A program made the translations under genes and the position numbers. From Siphonodentalium dalli (lineage: Eukaryota; Mollusca; Scaphopoda; Gadilida; Siphonodentaliidae), in assembly GCA_032622095.1 (NCBI GenBank), contig CP136062.1:129907282-129971281 (forward strand): 64,000 nucleotides of DNA. The letters are read 5' to 3'. The notes beneath the pieces are model-generated. The model was not told the DNA's origin and did no database searches. It worked only from the letters and a program-made list of their open reading frames with translations. This document shows positions 11,806-22,826 of the stretch, piece by piece. How positions within the stretch are numbered: the stretch's first letter is position 1; every line of letters begins with the position of its first letter.

Positions 11806-12866
11806 GTTTGTAATACGACCCTGCCTAACTATGCTTAAAAGCCATGTCCTGATTGGCCAGTGGCCCGAGTTACCATGGTTATCTCGTTCCAGTTTTGTGG
11901 TACAATTCTACTTTTTCCAATTGTACCACGAAAAAATTCAAAAAAATCGGTTTATTCAGATCGCCGCATGCGACTTTTCCCGTCTTTTCTAACTCCGCGC
12001 AAACGGGGCATCAACGGAGTACATCCGCACCCGTAACCCTTTGATTGAATTTTGCTACATCTTGACAATCTTGCGAATTTTCTAGCGATTTGTCGCTTGA
12101 AACCAGTTTGGTTGCCAATGAATATGGTCCAAATGATGTTATGGTATATTGATATATGTTACGACCAAAGAAAGTTACTTAATAAGTATATTAAATGACA
12201 AAATAAATCCATGGGGCCGGGCTGTGCATTCGTCGATTCGAATCTCGTTCTCGATCATATTCGATATTTCGGAATCAAGTTGAAAATGAAAGCGTTTGTT
12301 CACCAGTACAGAAGGGGAATAAGATTAGTTTAGTAAACTAGATTATTTTGATCGCTTTGTGTAAGGAAAATGGTCCATAGTCGATGATCATATTCATGTT
12401 GTCCCAACAACGTTCAAAACAGAAATGACCGCATCGTATTACCTGTACAATTTAAATGAAACGCACGGGCGCCGCTGAAAACACATCGTTTTTTAGCCAA
12501 TCACAACGATTATTTCTAGAAGAGGTGCCTCGAAAAGTCAACGGGGGAATTTCATAGCAAGACAAGACATTACTAGAGTACTCCATGCAAAGAAATCGAG
12601 TACGCCCAATACGAATTACACCACGAAATGTTTTCTCACCTGAGACCGAAAAAGCGCAGTATTTCGTTGACTATTCAGTCGAATTGTGACCATAAACTTT
12701 CAGTCGTATTACAAAAGAAATAAATACACGGTGTATCGGTGTGTATGGTCAAGTTGTACCACAAAAAACTGATTGTAGGACTCCGCTACGCGTCGTCCTA
12801 CAATCAGTTTTTTGTGGTACAACTTGACCATACACACCTCTACACCGTGTATTTATTTCTTAAATA
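11806..12866. mobile_element. Insertion in the foldback right arm, with terminal palindrome
   Basis: This segment has no counterpart in the left arm. It starts with TTTGTAATACGAC, and the inverted GTCGTATTACAAAA recurs at about 12703-12716, just before a 146-bp palindrome (12716-12861). Phrases such as ttttgtggtacaa occur both near its start and in the palindrome. The outer limits are estimated from where arm similarity breaks. No clear target duplication was found and the family is unknown. Confidence 0.6.
12716..12861. repeat. Near-perfect 146-bp palindrome
   Basis: Arms of about 65 bp (12716-12780 and 12796-12861) pair with about two mismatches around a 15-bp loop (ctccgctacgcgtcg). Confidence 0.9.
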
Positions 12867-13960
12867 ATCTTTCCATAAAAATTCAAGTAAAAATAGAAAA
12901 ATAGACGAAATAGTTGCAAGAAAGGTAATCGTATGAAGTTTTATGAACTTACTAATTCTAGACCAGTGTTCTCGTGAGGTTATACCATAGCCTATCAAAA
13001 TTTAATAAAAATGTTGTAAATTTTACAGAAATTAGTAAAAATTCTCATTTTTCACATTTTGTTCTTCAAATTTTATCTTTATAATTCCCTTCATCACTCT
13101 GTACACTGTTTCAGTTTATGCTTCTAAAGCAAACTTGACATGCAGCATTCTAAGTGTAAACAACATAATTCGTTTTCTGCAAAAGTTATATTTTAGGGGG
13201 TTGGGTTAAGTTTACGCTCATATCACATTTTCACAGCAATATTCTTGGCATTCCATTATTAAAATCGTTTTGATATGCCATTGGGGCAATTTTTTAGCCA
13301 TGTTGCGGATCAATAGCCCATGTGGTTCACAAGTCATAGCCATTTATAATGGACCATTTTTTTCATAATCCAAGTAAATTTTCGCAATTTCAAAATATTT
13401 ATGGCAATTTTTTCTGACTAGCTCATAAATTGGTCTAGTTTTGTATCTCGTATCATTTTACGATCATATCTTATTAATATAAACTACAGATTGTGCAGTT
13501 TATAACCGCAATATTTTGTTTATGCTCTGACACTTGTACTCAAGAAATTAATTATTTTATTTTACCGGTAAGAGTTGTCTTCCCTGAATCTATTTTTGGA
13601 CACACTCTGAAGCGGGCAACAAGCAACATCGGGTGCGTCATATGATGACCTTTAATTTGATATGTAGAAACCTTGTTGGAGGGGGGTGCAGCCAACTCAA
13701 AAAATATCTTGTTTAGCCCACGGACTACTAATTCTATCAATTATTGATTATATTTCGATATTATTCAATCAATAGGACACTTCTTTGTTCTATAAATATA
13801 ACTTTTAGATAGAGGCCTCCAGCATGGTGCTCTGAACAAATGCAAGCCGCAAAATGTCTCCGATTGATGGTATTTATTGTAATATTAAGTGCGAATCAAG
13901 TAAATAAGACCTTGAGTGTGGCATATTCTTATTTTCAATGATTGAAATAACTGAAAAAAA

Positions 13961-16325
13961 CAAGACAGTCAATGACTGTGGGGTCGCTCACCAGACTACA
14001 AAGACTGATAAGACTGGGACTCTGGAGACTACAACAGTCAGAACTTTTCATAATTACTTTAAAAGAAATAGCTCTAAACAGGATATGTGGCTAGAGAGAT
14101 TTCACATATGTAGATTGGTGAAAATCCACCTTGAAATTACCAACTGTATACTACTGATCACCCCCTCCTCCTCCAGCTCAACAAGTCCCCTTTGACCGGT
14201 ATACAGACTCCCGAGTCTTAGGTTGGAATTTCACAACTGACACCTCAAACTTTCTCAATTGTTGGAAATTTCCAATCTCACAAGCGCCTTTTTCCAAAAC
14301 CATTTAGACATGTTTGAAGCCCAATTATCCATGGATCCAAAACACAATACATGTAAGTCAGATTAATCAGTCAGGTGGTTCCAAGGTAGATGTTTTAATG
14401 AATTTGGCATTTCAATGATTTTATTAGACACAAAAGTGTTAACTCCCCATAGCCCGCCATTTCTTGACAAATTGACCTCATTTTAACAAATCTGAATCTC
14501 AGTCACTTAAGGATCCTCCTGATTGCTCCATACTATATGTAAGCTAAATAGTCCAACCTCTCTTGAGAAGACATTTTAAGAATTACTATAGAGACATATA
14601 GTTATGTCCCTGGTCCCACCCTATTTAACATGGTGACCCCATCTGAATAAATTTAAATCCCAGACACCAAAGAACCCTTCATACATATGATAAATATCAG
14701 TAAAATAGACCTGATGGTCCTTGTGAAGGAAGCATATTAAGAGGGAAACTGTTCTTCGTTTGGCCCCTATTTGACCAAGTGACCCCATTTAAAAAAAATC
14801 TGAATTGCAGTCAAGGAAGAACATTCCATGCTAAATAAGCCAACCAGTTCTTGCAAACATATTTTAAGAATTACTATGTAGTGAAATAGTCTCTGGCTCT
14901 GCCCTTATTTGACTTTGTGATCCCATTTTCACAAAGGTAATTTCATACCAAATATAAGCAAAATAGGCCATTTGATTATTGCATAGAAGACACATCATGA
15001 ATTACTATGTAGAGTAAGAGTAATGTAGCTGGCCTTGCACCTACTTGACCTGGTGACCCTGATCTGAACAAATCTGAACCACAATCACCAAAGGAGCAAG
15101 CCTGCAAATAGTGCACCTATTCCTACATTGTATGTGCCTGGCCTCAAGCAACACAATGTATTATACAATCAAGCCTTGAAATAGTGTGATAGTGTGTCTG
15201 TCATTTGCGGAATGAGGTCCCCCAGAGGGTGACTTTAGTGACGCTATCCTGCACAGTGGGCTAGCATCACTAAATTCACCCTCTGGGGACCTCATTCTGC
15301 TAAGGCCCTCAACTGCTATGGCAGACCTAGGATAAGATTGAAGTTCCCCAGTTGAAGTTGATGTTCACCCATTGGACACCTCAATTATGAATTTTATATT
15401 CTGCAAATTAGGGGATATAGAAACTTCCTAGAAGGGAAATGTAACTAACAACTGTGTGGGATAGCATCACTAAATTCACCCTCTGGGGACCTCATTCTGC
15501 AAATGACAGACCTCCTATTTGCCATGTTGAACAATACATGATAGATTGTACCTCTTATTAATGATTCTCTGACCTGCAAATGTCAGACACACTAAATTCA
15601 GGCAGTTTGTTTAAATTGCTAGCAGTATGTTTATACAAGCTGTCAGTGACATTGTATTCCTTGATTAATGACCTGTGTTTCTCTCTGTCTATCCACAAAG
15701 AGATATCTGCAACTTTAATAGAACAGGTATTAATGTTGGAAGCTGGAAATGATATCCATTGGAAGGGATGTTGGTTGGGTGTAGGCCACTGCAGGGTGGG
15801 GGTGCACCTGGGCCATGTTGGAGGGGGATGGGTAATGGAATATTTCTGTAATTTCAGAAGATTAAAGATTAAAGTTTCATAAATCTGCAGATGTTATAAT
15901 GGTGTCACTTTTTCAAATTTTATAACATGCTTTTTTTTTTTTTAGTTATGTCACTGGCTCTGCCCACATTCGACCCAGTGACCTCATTTGAACAAATCTG
16001 AATAACAGTCCCCCAAAGACCCTTTGTACCAAATATGAACCCATTCGGACCAATGAAATTTGAGAAGAAGTTGTTGTAAGAATTACAGAGTTATGGCCCT
16101 GGCTTCGCAACTATTTGACCCAGTGACCTCATTTGAACAAATCGGAATGAGAGTCACCTAGGGAACATCCACACCAAATATGAACCCATTTGGTCTTACG
16201 GTTCCAGAGGAGAAGATGTTCAAAGAATTGTTGACGGACGGACGGCTCGACAGACGGATGGACGGACGGACGACGGATGATGACTATAGCTCCACCGGAG
16301 ACTTCGTCTCAGGTGAGCTAAAAAC
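13961..16325 (+). mobile_element. 2.4 kb dispersed repeat, copy A
   Basis: Homologous along its length, and in opposite orientation, to 36312-38597. It starts at caagacagtcaatgactg and ends with a GGAC-rich simple run followed by tccaccggagacttcgtctc and aggtgagctaaaaa. Internal blocks repeat phrases about gacccagtgacctcatttg. A foldback MITE is embedded at about 15170-15510. One 85-codon frame at the left end also exists in copy B, but it reads low-complexity sequence and no domain is recognised. The right terminus type is common in mollusc genomes as far as I know. Confidence 0.75.
15170..15510. mobile_element. Foldback MITE embedded in dispersed repeat A
   Basis: Starts with caagccttgaaatagtgtg and contains inverted copies of tcatttgcagaatgaggtcc and agagggtgaatttagtgatg in three positions. 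The same family is present in copy B (36945-37370) and, cleanly delimited, at 40119-40371. Because both A and B carry it, the insertion predates the spread of the host repeat. Confidence 0.7.
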
Positions 16326-16535
16326 AAATAAAAAAGACGGTCATGAATAGCAGGGACCATTATTGAATGGCACGGAGTTGTTTTAAAAAAAAATCCAAAT
16401 AAAATCAATATTGATAGATGCGTTTCCGGACAGGGGTCTTCGATTCGTATTTATTATTTCATACCCAAGAAACTATATAGGTCATGTTGCGGAAGAGATA
16501 ATCCACCTTTAAAGGGATATTAATAGTATACATAC

Positions 16536-16708
16536 GTTGCGTTGATACCAGAGCACAACCGATAGAACTGTGATTCAGCTAGCCTGAAGTGGACTTGCTC
16601 TGCAGATCCCTCTTTGTGAGCTCGCTCTGCTGTCAACTTAAAGTAGACAATCTTGTCTGATTTTAAAGCTTCTTCCTCTCCTTCAACCATTAGATTGCCA
16701 GCATTCAC
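16536..16708 (-). CDS. PBZ-PARP gene, exon 3 (pre-catalytic region)
   Basis: Residues 206-262 plus two bases of 263. Acceptor caaatctcag, donor gcaac|gtatgt. The exon opens with VNAGNL and ends with an ESQFYRL segment, a type of sequence that precedes the catalytic fold in several PARP-domain proteins, where a residue run ending in VEYVVNP leads into the ADP-ribosyltransferase core. Exon 4 supplies exactly that continuation. The donor lies about 210 bp from the end of a 2.4 kb dispersed repeat (13961-16325). Confidence 0.85.
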
Positions 16709-17250
16709 CTGAGATTTGAAAGAAAAAGCAGGCCTTATTTGAACCTTAAAATATAAACAACTAGAAGTCCTTCGTGTTCAGTCCCTGTGGTTGGAGCATA
16801 TGAAGTGAGAAGATCCATGTCTTTGCTTTGTGTTTGCCTATGTGTTGGCTTTGTTCTGATTCTGGATCAGACTTTAACAAAAATAATTTGGAATTCGAGT
16901 AGGGTGTGCGAGTGGTTTTTATTCTATTGCCTGTTGGGTGCATCATCATTTTCGATCATTTGGGTTTTTGATTCACTGTCAAAAAATGCTGCTGGTTTCA
17001 CTAGACATGCTCATACTAGCTAGGTGTGGTGAAATTGGCCATAGCGATGGTCACAGGTGAGAAAAATTGAGCAAGGAACGGAATAGATTCCAAGGTTCCA
17101 AGAGCCTGGCCAGAGGATAGACTGTGAGTTTTACTAGCCCTCCATCAGTCTACCCTCTGAGAAGCTGCTTCAATTCCCTTCCTAGGTCCTTATTTGAACC
17201 TGACAATGATCAGGATTCAGGCCTCACACATCCTAAATTCAACTGTCATA

Positions 17251-17675
17251 CAGTAATGCCCAAAGTACAGTAATGCCCTAGTTAATCGACTCCTTTAACC
17301 ACAGCAGAATTATGGGTAACTTTTCAGGATTTAGTCGGAAATATGGCTTGTTGCCATTCATCGGAAAGCTCTCCCCGAGAGCTTTCCGATGAATGGCAAC
17401 AAGCCATATTTCCGACTAAATCCTGAAAAGTTACCCATAATTCTGCTGTGGTTAAAGGAGTTGAATAATTGGAGCATTACTGTATATGACCCTTTATCCA
17501 CAGCAGAATTATGGGAAATTTTTCAGGATTTAGTTGGGAATATGGCTTATTGCCATTCATTTGAAAGCTCTTGGTGAGAGATTTGAATGGCAACAAGCCA
17601 TATTTCCGACTAAATCCTGAAAAATTTCCCATAATTCTGCTGTGGTTTAGGGGTCGATTATTTAGGACATTACTG
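17251..17675. mobile_element. Palindromic TA-flanked MITE, outer copy
   Basis: Ends CAGTAATGCCC and, from the right, CAGTAATGTCC, with TA on both sides (17249-17250, 17676-17677). It is a hairpin built on cacagcagaattatggg and aaatatggcttgttgcc. After 15 bp its left end is interrupted by a second copy of the same family (17268-17482). TA duplication suggests a Tc1/mariner-type helper. Confidence 0.85.
17268..17482. mobile_element. Palindromic MITE nested in its own family
   Basis: 215 bp, flanked by TA (17266-17267, 17483-17484), almost fully palindromic around gaaagctctccccgagagc. It sits within the left terminus of the outer copy. Confidence 0.87.
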
Positions 17676-17824
17676 TAGTTGTAATGAACTGCAATAGTTG
17701 AATATGGTTATTGCCCTTTAATGGATTCAATAAAAGAGTCATAATCCAAAATTAGATACACAACTGATTCAAAAATAGTGTCTATGAAAATCTATGTCAC
17801 AGTCATTGTTGTGAGCAAATATGA

Positions 17825-18620
17825 AAGTGTCAATACCATGAAGCTTAACTTGGAGAGAGGATACTGTCACACATTACAGTCAAAAGAACGATAAGGAATG
17901 CAGATCGATTGATTCAAATGTGAAATCCAAGATGGCTGCTGGCAGCCATGTGCTTTTAACGATTTGAAAGAAATTGATGGTTCCCATCTAGTGGTCACCC
18001 CAAAGATCCATATGAAGTTTAGTGACGATCGGATGAGGGATTTGGCCTTTAGGGTGTGCCAAATGATTTAGTCATACCATACAATGAGTAAAATCCAAGA
18101 TGGCTGCTGGCGGCCATGTTTTTCAATGAAATTCGGGAAAAATATGATGGCTCCCATCTACTGGTCACCCAAAATATCCATATTAAGCTTGGTGATGATC
18201 GGATGAGGGATGTGGTCTGTAGGGTGTGCCAAAGGATTTATTCATGCAAAGAGTAAAATCGAAGATGGCTGCTGGCGGCCAAGTTTTTCATAGAAAATTG
18301 TTCAAATTTGATAGCACCCATCTAGAGTGGATCATAAACATGACTGTAAATTTTCAAAACAATTCTCCAATTAATGCGGGCTGCAGGGTGTGCTGATGGA
18401 TTCAAATTTGAAATCCAAGATGGCTGCTGGCGTATTTCGAAAAACATCAATGGCTCCCATTTAGAGGTCACCCCAAGGATCCATATGAAGTTTAGTGATG
18501 ATCGGATGAGAGATGTGACCTGTAGGGTGTGCTAACAGAAACTGTTGATGGATGCATGCATGGACAGACGCCAACCTATGGCAATAGCACAAACTTTACT
18601 TTGTCAAGTTGAGCTAAAAA
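17825..18620 (+). repeat. Dispersed repeat with internal ~165-bp units, copy 2
   Basis: Four internal units start near 17929, 18097, 18261 and 18417 (aagatggctgctgg), so the period is about 160-168 bp. Each unit carries atgaagtttagtgatgatcg and a gtagggtgtgc motif. It ends near tttgtcaagttgagctaaaa. It is related to 2112-2960. Non-coding. Confidence 0.72.
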
Positions 18621-18993
18621 TGAAATTGAATGTCACCACACAAATAAATCATGTTGCATAGAGAGGATTCTATGAATATTCAATTGCCCAAAGAAGAGTT
18701 CCTGTGCTTAGAACTCCATTAATGTCATTCGGAAAGGCATACTCATGTAATTATTAAATAAACTAATCTTGTGCAATTTATTTGCTCCACTTTTGTTAAC
18801 ACTTCAATGTGGCTGCACAAATGGATGCGGCAGATGTGCAATCTCATTATGTTCATATGAAACAGGAAACTGTTGGCTTGGTATCGTAATATTTAACTAT
18901 AATACTTGAGTACAATTGTAATTATTTAGTTGAAATTAGGATGTGCCAGAACCTGATGGTGACAGTCAATGGAGTGATTAGGAATGCGGAAAG

Positions 18994-19260
18994 TTGAAAT
19001 GTCTAAGTAATAACAGCCCTCTCAATTCAGATTTTTTGGCTTCGGCAATCCGCTATGGCAACCATTACCATGGGTCCAGTTTGCTTCAGCAAATGGCTTC
19101 GGCATTGCTGATTACCATAGCCAATAATGAGGTCTGGTATAGGGCTTCCGGTTTTTCGGTATTTAGTCATACCGCGGTTTTGTTTTTAATAGTCGGTATT
19201 GGATTTCTTGAATAGTCGGTATACCGCTGCACACTATATTTTCTTCTTTTAGTCGGTACT
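18994..19260. repeat. Repeated TAGTCGGTA motifs, possible hAT end fragment
   Basis: Four spaced TAGTCGGTA/TAGTCATACC motifs lie at about 19160-19255. A phrase ending ggtataccgctgcacacta resembles an inverted hAT terminus. No partner end or duplication was found, so this is at most a fragment. Confidence 0.35.
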
Positions 19261-20960
19261 ACGACAGCAAATGTCAATAAAATACATATTCTGAGGCTCT
19301 AAAGCGTGCCTGTAAGTAATGAACGAGAACTAGCGAGACGAAACGAGAACCAGCGAGACGAGACGATAACGAGCCAGTCGCCCAAAGCGTAACTGCAGCA
19401 AAGTGCGAAAATCAATTATCACAAAGGCAGTGCCAACACGTTGTACGCTGATGAATGTGTGTTTATAGTCGTCTCATAATACTCATATGCAGTTCAAATT
19501 AGTGTACACAAAGCAATAATTAGACTAGGTCGCCATCCATACAATTATGAAATGTAAACTATACTCTCACAATTGTTTTCGTGCTAATGTTTATCCAATA
19601 TCGAGACACCACGGATAAATACGTATTGCTTTGGGACCTTTTTAGTATAATCTGGACTTAAATCCCCTCATGGTATAATTCTTTAGAAAACAAACTAAGA
19701 GACATCAATTTGACGACAATCCATTGGAGTGGTGGAAAATGAATTGCAAATAATATCCAACATTATCCGAATTCGCGCGAAAATATCTCTGTATATGTGT
19801 CACAAGTGTGCCTTCTGAGCGCTTAATCAGTAAGTCGGGACAGATTTTTGCACCGAAGCATTCATGCCTGAAACCAGAAAAGGTCAATATGTTGTCGTTT
19901 CTCGCGGCAAACATGTAATTTACTGTTTGGTTTTAATAATATGCTTTGTTATGAAATAAAAATTGTGAACTAATTACGTGTTTGTTTTTTTGTTTTTTGC
20001 ATAAGCGACGTCAGTAGAACCCCACATATTGTTAAGATCACACGCGACATGCATTGCGTTGTCTTCTTTTCGCGTGCCCGCTTGACACTGCATTCACACG
20101 TGAATATTGAATTCCGGATTTTCTGGATTTTCTGGATTTAAGATATTGAAATAGATTGTGATGTGCTGAATTCAGAATTTACTAATCTTTCCAATGGTGT
20201 AAACAATATGGTAGAAGAGAATGCATACAATACAGCACCATACGTCTGAACACAGTCTACAATTAGTGAAAATACCCCTGGGAGCCCAGGGTCAAGGCAT
20301 CGATCGTTGTGGGCTGCCAGGGTTCAAAGGGTTAATTACGAGTATGTTACAGTTTAGTACCGATATAAGCCTTGAAACTTCTGAGTCAATTTACTTTTGT
20401 TTGATTTGATTCTTTATGGACAACAATATCAGTTTTGAGTTTTGTTGGAGGAAGAAAGACCATGAAGAGATGAATATCACTGAGAAATCACTACATATAG
20501 AATAAACCACTGTCCAGATAGAATACTTTAACCGGGGAACCTCTCTTTGTGCGGATCACAGATCTGCATTTACAAATCTGCACTTACGATGACCTAATGT
20601 ACTATGCACATTACCGATTGAACCACTGGGAAAAGGCCCCTCCTTTGGAGAGGTACATGTATTTGGTCTATATAATGTATGCATTGTATCACTATCATAC
20701 AATTTTCATTCATGAATCAAGTTATTTTCAGGTATAATGTTGATATGTGTTGGGAATGAATACTGTTCAATTGGTTAAAACCTTGCTTTGGTTGATCTCC
20801 TATAATTCTAAAAAAAAATTGGATTGGAAACATCTCAGCCATTGAATGAAGAAAAGAAAACAAGATTATTCTCTTCCAAAAAGGTCTCATTAAAGTATCA
20901 TCTCTTCCTTTGGACAAACTCAAAAATACCCACCGCTTAAGTCGTCACACACAACCCCAT
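19261..20960. other. Intron 2 sequence without recognised element
   Basis: AT-rich intronic DNA. I saw no ORF with known motifs, no RNA gene and no repeat with clear limits. Confidence 0.45.
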
Positions 20961-20966
20961 TGTTGA

Positions 20967-21143
20967 GACATCCCTTTTGGCTACTCGGACGTCTACAAAT
21001 TCAGTTTCGTTCCACATGTTGTGCGACTGTGGAAAAAACTTGAAACTAAGACAGCGCTACCTGCAATTAATCCAGGATCTGCTGATACATTTGCCAAGGC
21101 TATCAGAAACCCAAACAATGCTAAACAAAATTTTAATAACTAA
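20967..21143 (+). mobile_element. LINE ORF2 C-terminal fragment
   Basis: A 58-codon stretch after a stop reads GYSDVYKFSFVPHVVRLWKK, then a LPA...F..AI pattern and a stop. This matches the usual tail of non-LTR reverse transcriptases of the CR1/jockey/L2 kind (Y.(F/Y)SF.PR.I..WN.LP...F). Only the last part is present, as in 5'-truncated copies. It lies in intron 2, opposite to the gene. Confidence 0.6.
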
Positions 21144-21269
21144 TTAATGGAAGCATGACACCTGTGCGGTACGATAATATTTTTCAACATAGCACTGTAA
21201 CTAATCAAGATCAAGACATGTATGTTTCTCTATCCCTCTGTAGTCATAATCTGAATAATGATGGCTTAC

Positions 21270-21467
21270 TTGTTTCTGCATTTTTTCCAATTCTTTTTCT
21301 TTCTCTTTCATGTCATTTTTGGTCGTCTCCAATTCTTTCTGCAACTGTAACTTGACCTCAAATGCTTTCTTGATGAGGTCTTTTCTCTCAACTTCAGACA
21401 TCTGAGAGTAACTTTTCACCAACGACATACCTCTCTTCAGAATATCACCAGAATCATTTTTCTCTGG
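21270..21467 (-). CDS. PBZ-PARP gene, exon 2 (coiled coil)
   Basis: Residues 140-205, 198 bp in phase 0 at both ends. Acceptor tttgacag, donor caa|gtaagc. The peptide changes from a small Asp/Ser/Gly-rich start to a strongly helical stretch dominated by Lys, Glu, Gln and Leu (about residues 160-205), with the heptad-like spacing of a coiled coil. It probably separates the PBZ module from the catalytic module or makes the protein dimerise; that is inference. There is no in-frame stop, and the frame continues cleanly into exons 1 and 3. Confidence 0.85.
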
Positions 21468-22826
21468 CTGTCAAAAGTAAAGTATCATGAACATGTAAGA
21501 CGACTATCCAATAAAAGTTTGTCATTACTAAGTAGCGTTACTAGACATTTGAACATTCTATCAAACAGAGAAACTCATGTCTTCATCCTGTTATAGGTGC
21601 CATTTTAATATTGCCGCGGTTGTATATACTCTAATCTCTTATATGTATCAATCATGATACAATATATATATACATGTATTTATATATTTAATTCAGGAAC
21701 AAGTCATTTATAGACTCTTAGTTCCACATCACAATATGTATAATAAAATCATCTTGCATTGTTTTTATTTTTAACAGCTTTTATTAGTTAACGGGAATTG
21801 GTATCAGATTGTATCCATGTGAGACTATGAATGTGATTTGCCGCACACACTGATTAGCACTCACTCTGTAACTGGCGGGAAATTAGTGCAGTCTGGGGGG
21901 GGGCAGTCGTTAACTTTTTTTTCAAATGGACAGCTGCACAGAGAGATATATATTTTCCCTAAGCCTACATTTCAAACAAACGATCTTGCCGTGAGCATCA
22001 TGCACAGTCCATGCAACTACCCACGAAACTCTCCACTTACAATTGAATCGTGATCATCTGAACGGTTATGTTCACTGAAGTCAGTAAAGTATTATAGCAG
22101 TAACGTTTAGATGATTGAAAGAGATTTAAATTCAAAATACACATAGAACCACAGTCACTGGACATAAAGTCCCAAATATAATGTTTTAATCAAATTCATA
22201 AATCAGTATCCTAATATAATGAACAAAAGTTATGAAAGTATTACCAAATGGCCGGACAAACATATCTCAAATAAAAGCACTAAACACAAAACTCTGGGCA
22301 TACTGTATGTCGCCTGTTTCCAATAAATAACATACTCAGCTACAACTCTGCAGTGATAAAATCATTCCGGACACCAAATTAACAGAGTTTAAAAAAATTT
22401 CATCATTAGCGACAAGTGACTCGTCGCCATCCATATCGCCATTTTATTTTCTATACGTGTTCAATCGGAAGTTGGATAGACTGGTGTTCTGCAACAAAGA
22501 GTATGTTGGAACACATGCACTTATTTTCAGAACACCGGTTCACACTAGTGCTGGGACGGTTGGGGTTTTTCCCTAACCGGTTAACCACGGGCATTAACCT
22601 AATCATAACCGGTTAACTGCGACCATCATTGCCCTAAGTACAAGATTGAATACACTGGTCACTGACTCACTATATCGGCAAAACAAGTGTTTATTACGCG
22701 TCCCGGAAACGTTGAAATACATGCGTTCACAAACGATGTCTTGGTCGTACAATGCGCGGCCTCGTTACGGCGATCAAATAGTGGTAAATGTGTATAAATT
22801 AATTCAGTTTTTAGCACAAACAAACT

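Larger units (their letters stand above)
8583..13727. mobile_element. Long-inverted-repeat (foldback) element, 5.1 kb
   Basis: Begins TAGTCTGTGGGC and ends with its inverted form GCCCACGGACTA. The arms stay alignable far inward: left about 8583-9776, right about 11530-13727, about 1.2 kb each once an insertion in the right arm (about 11806-12866) is set aside. A 3-bp flank CTA occurs on both sides (8580-8582, 13728-13730). The middle (about 9777-11530) shows no ORF of note. The family is unclear: long arms and a 3-bp duplication do not fit hAT, mariner or piggyBac. Confidence 0.85.
11530..13727 (-). repeat. Right arm of foldback element with an insertion
   Basis: Inverted partner of the left arm. 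It is split by about 1.06 kb of unrelated sequence (about 11806-12866). Arm sequence resumes on both sides of that insertion in the right order. Confidence 0.8.

Noticed and set aside
12231-12260. gattcgaatc phrase as a possible tRNA T-arm or B box
   Set aside because: No acceptor stem, D-arm or A box at the right spacing; not a tRNA or tRNA-derived SINE.
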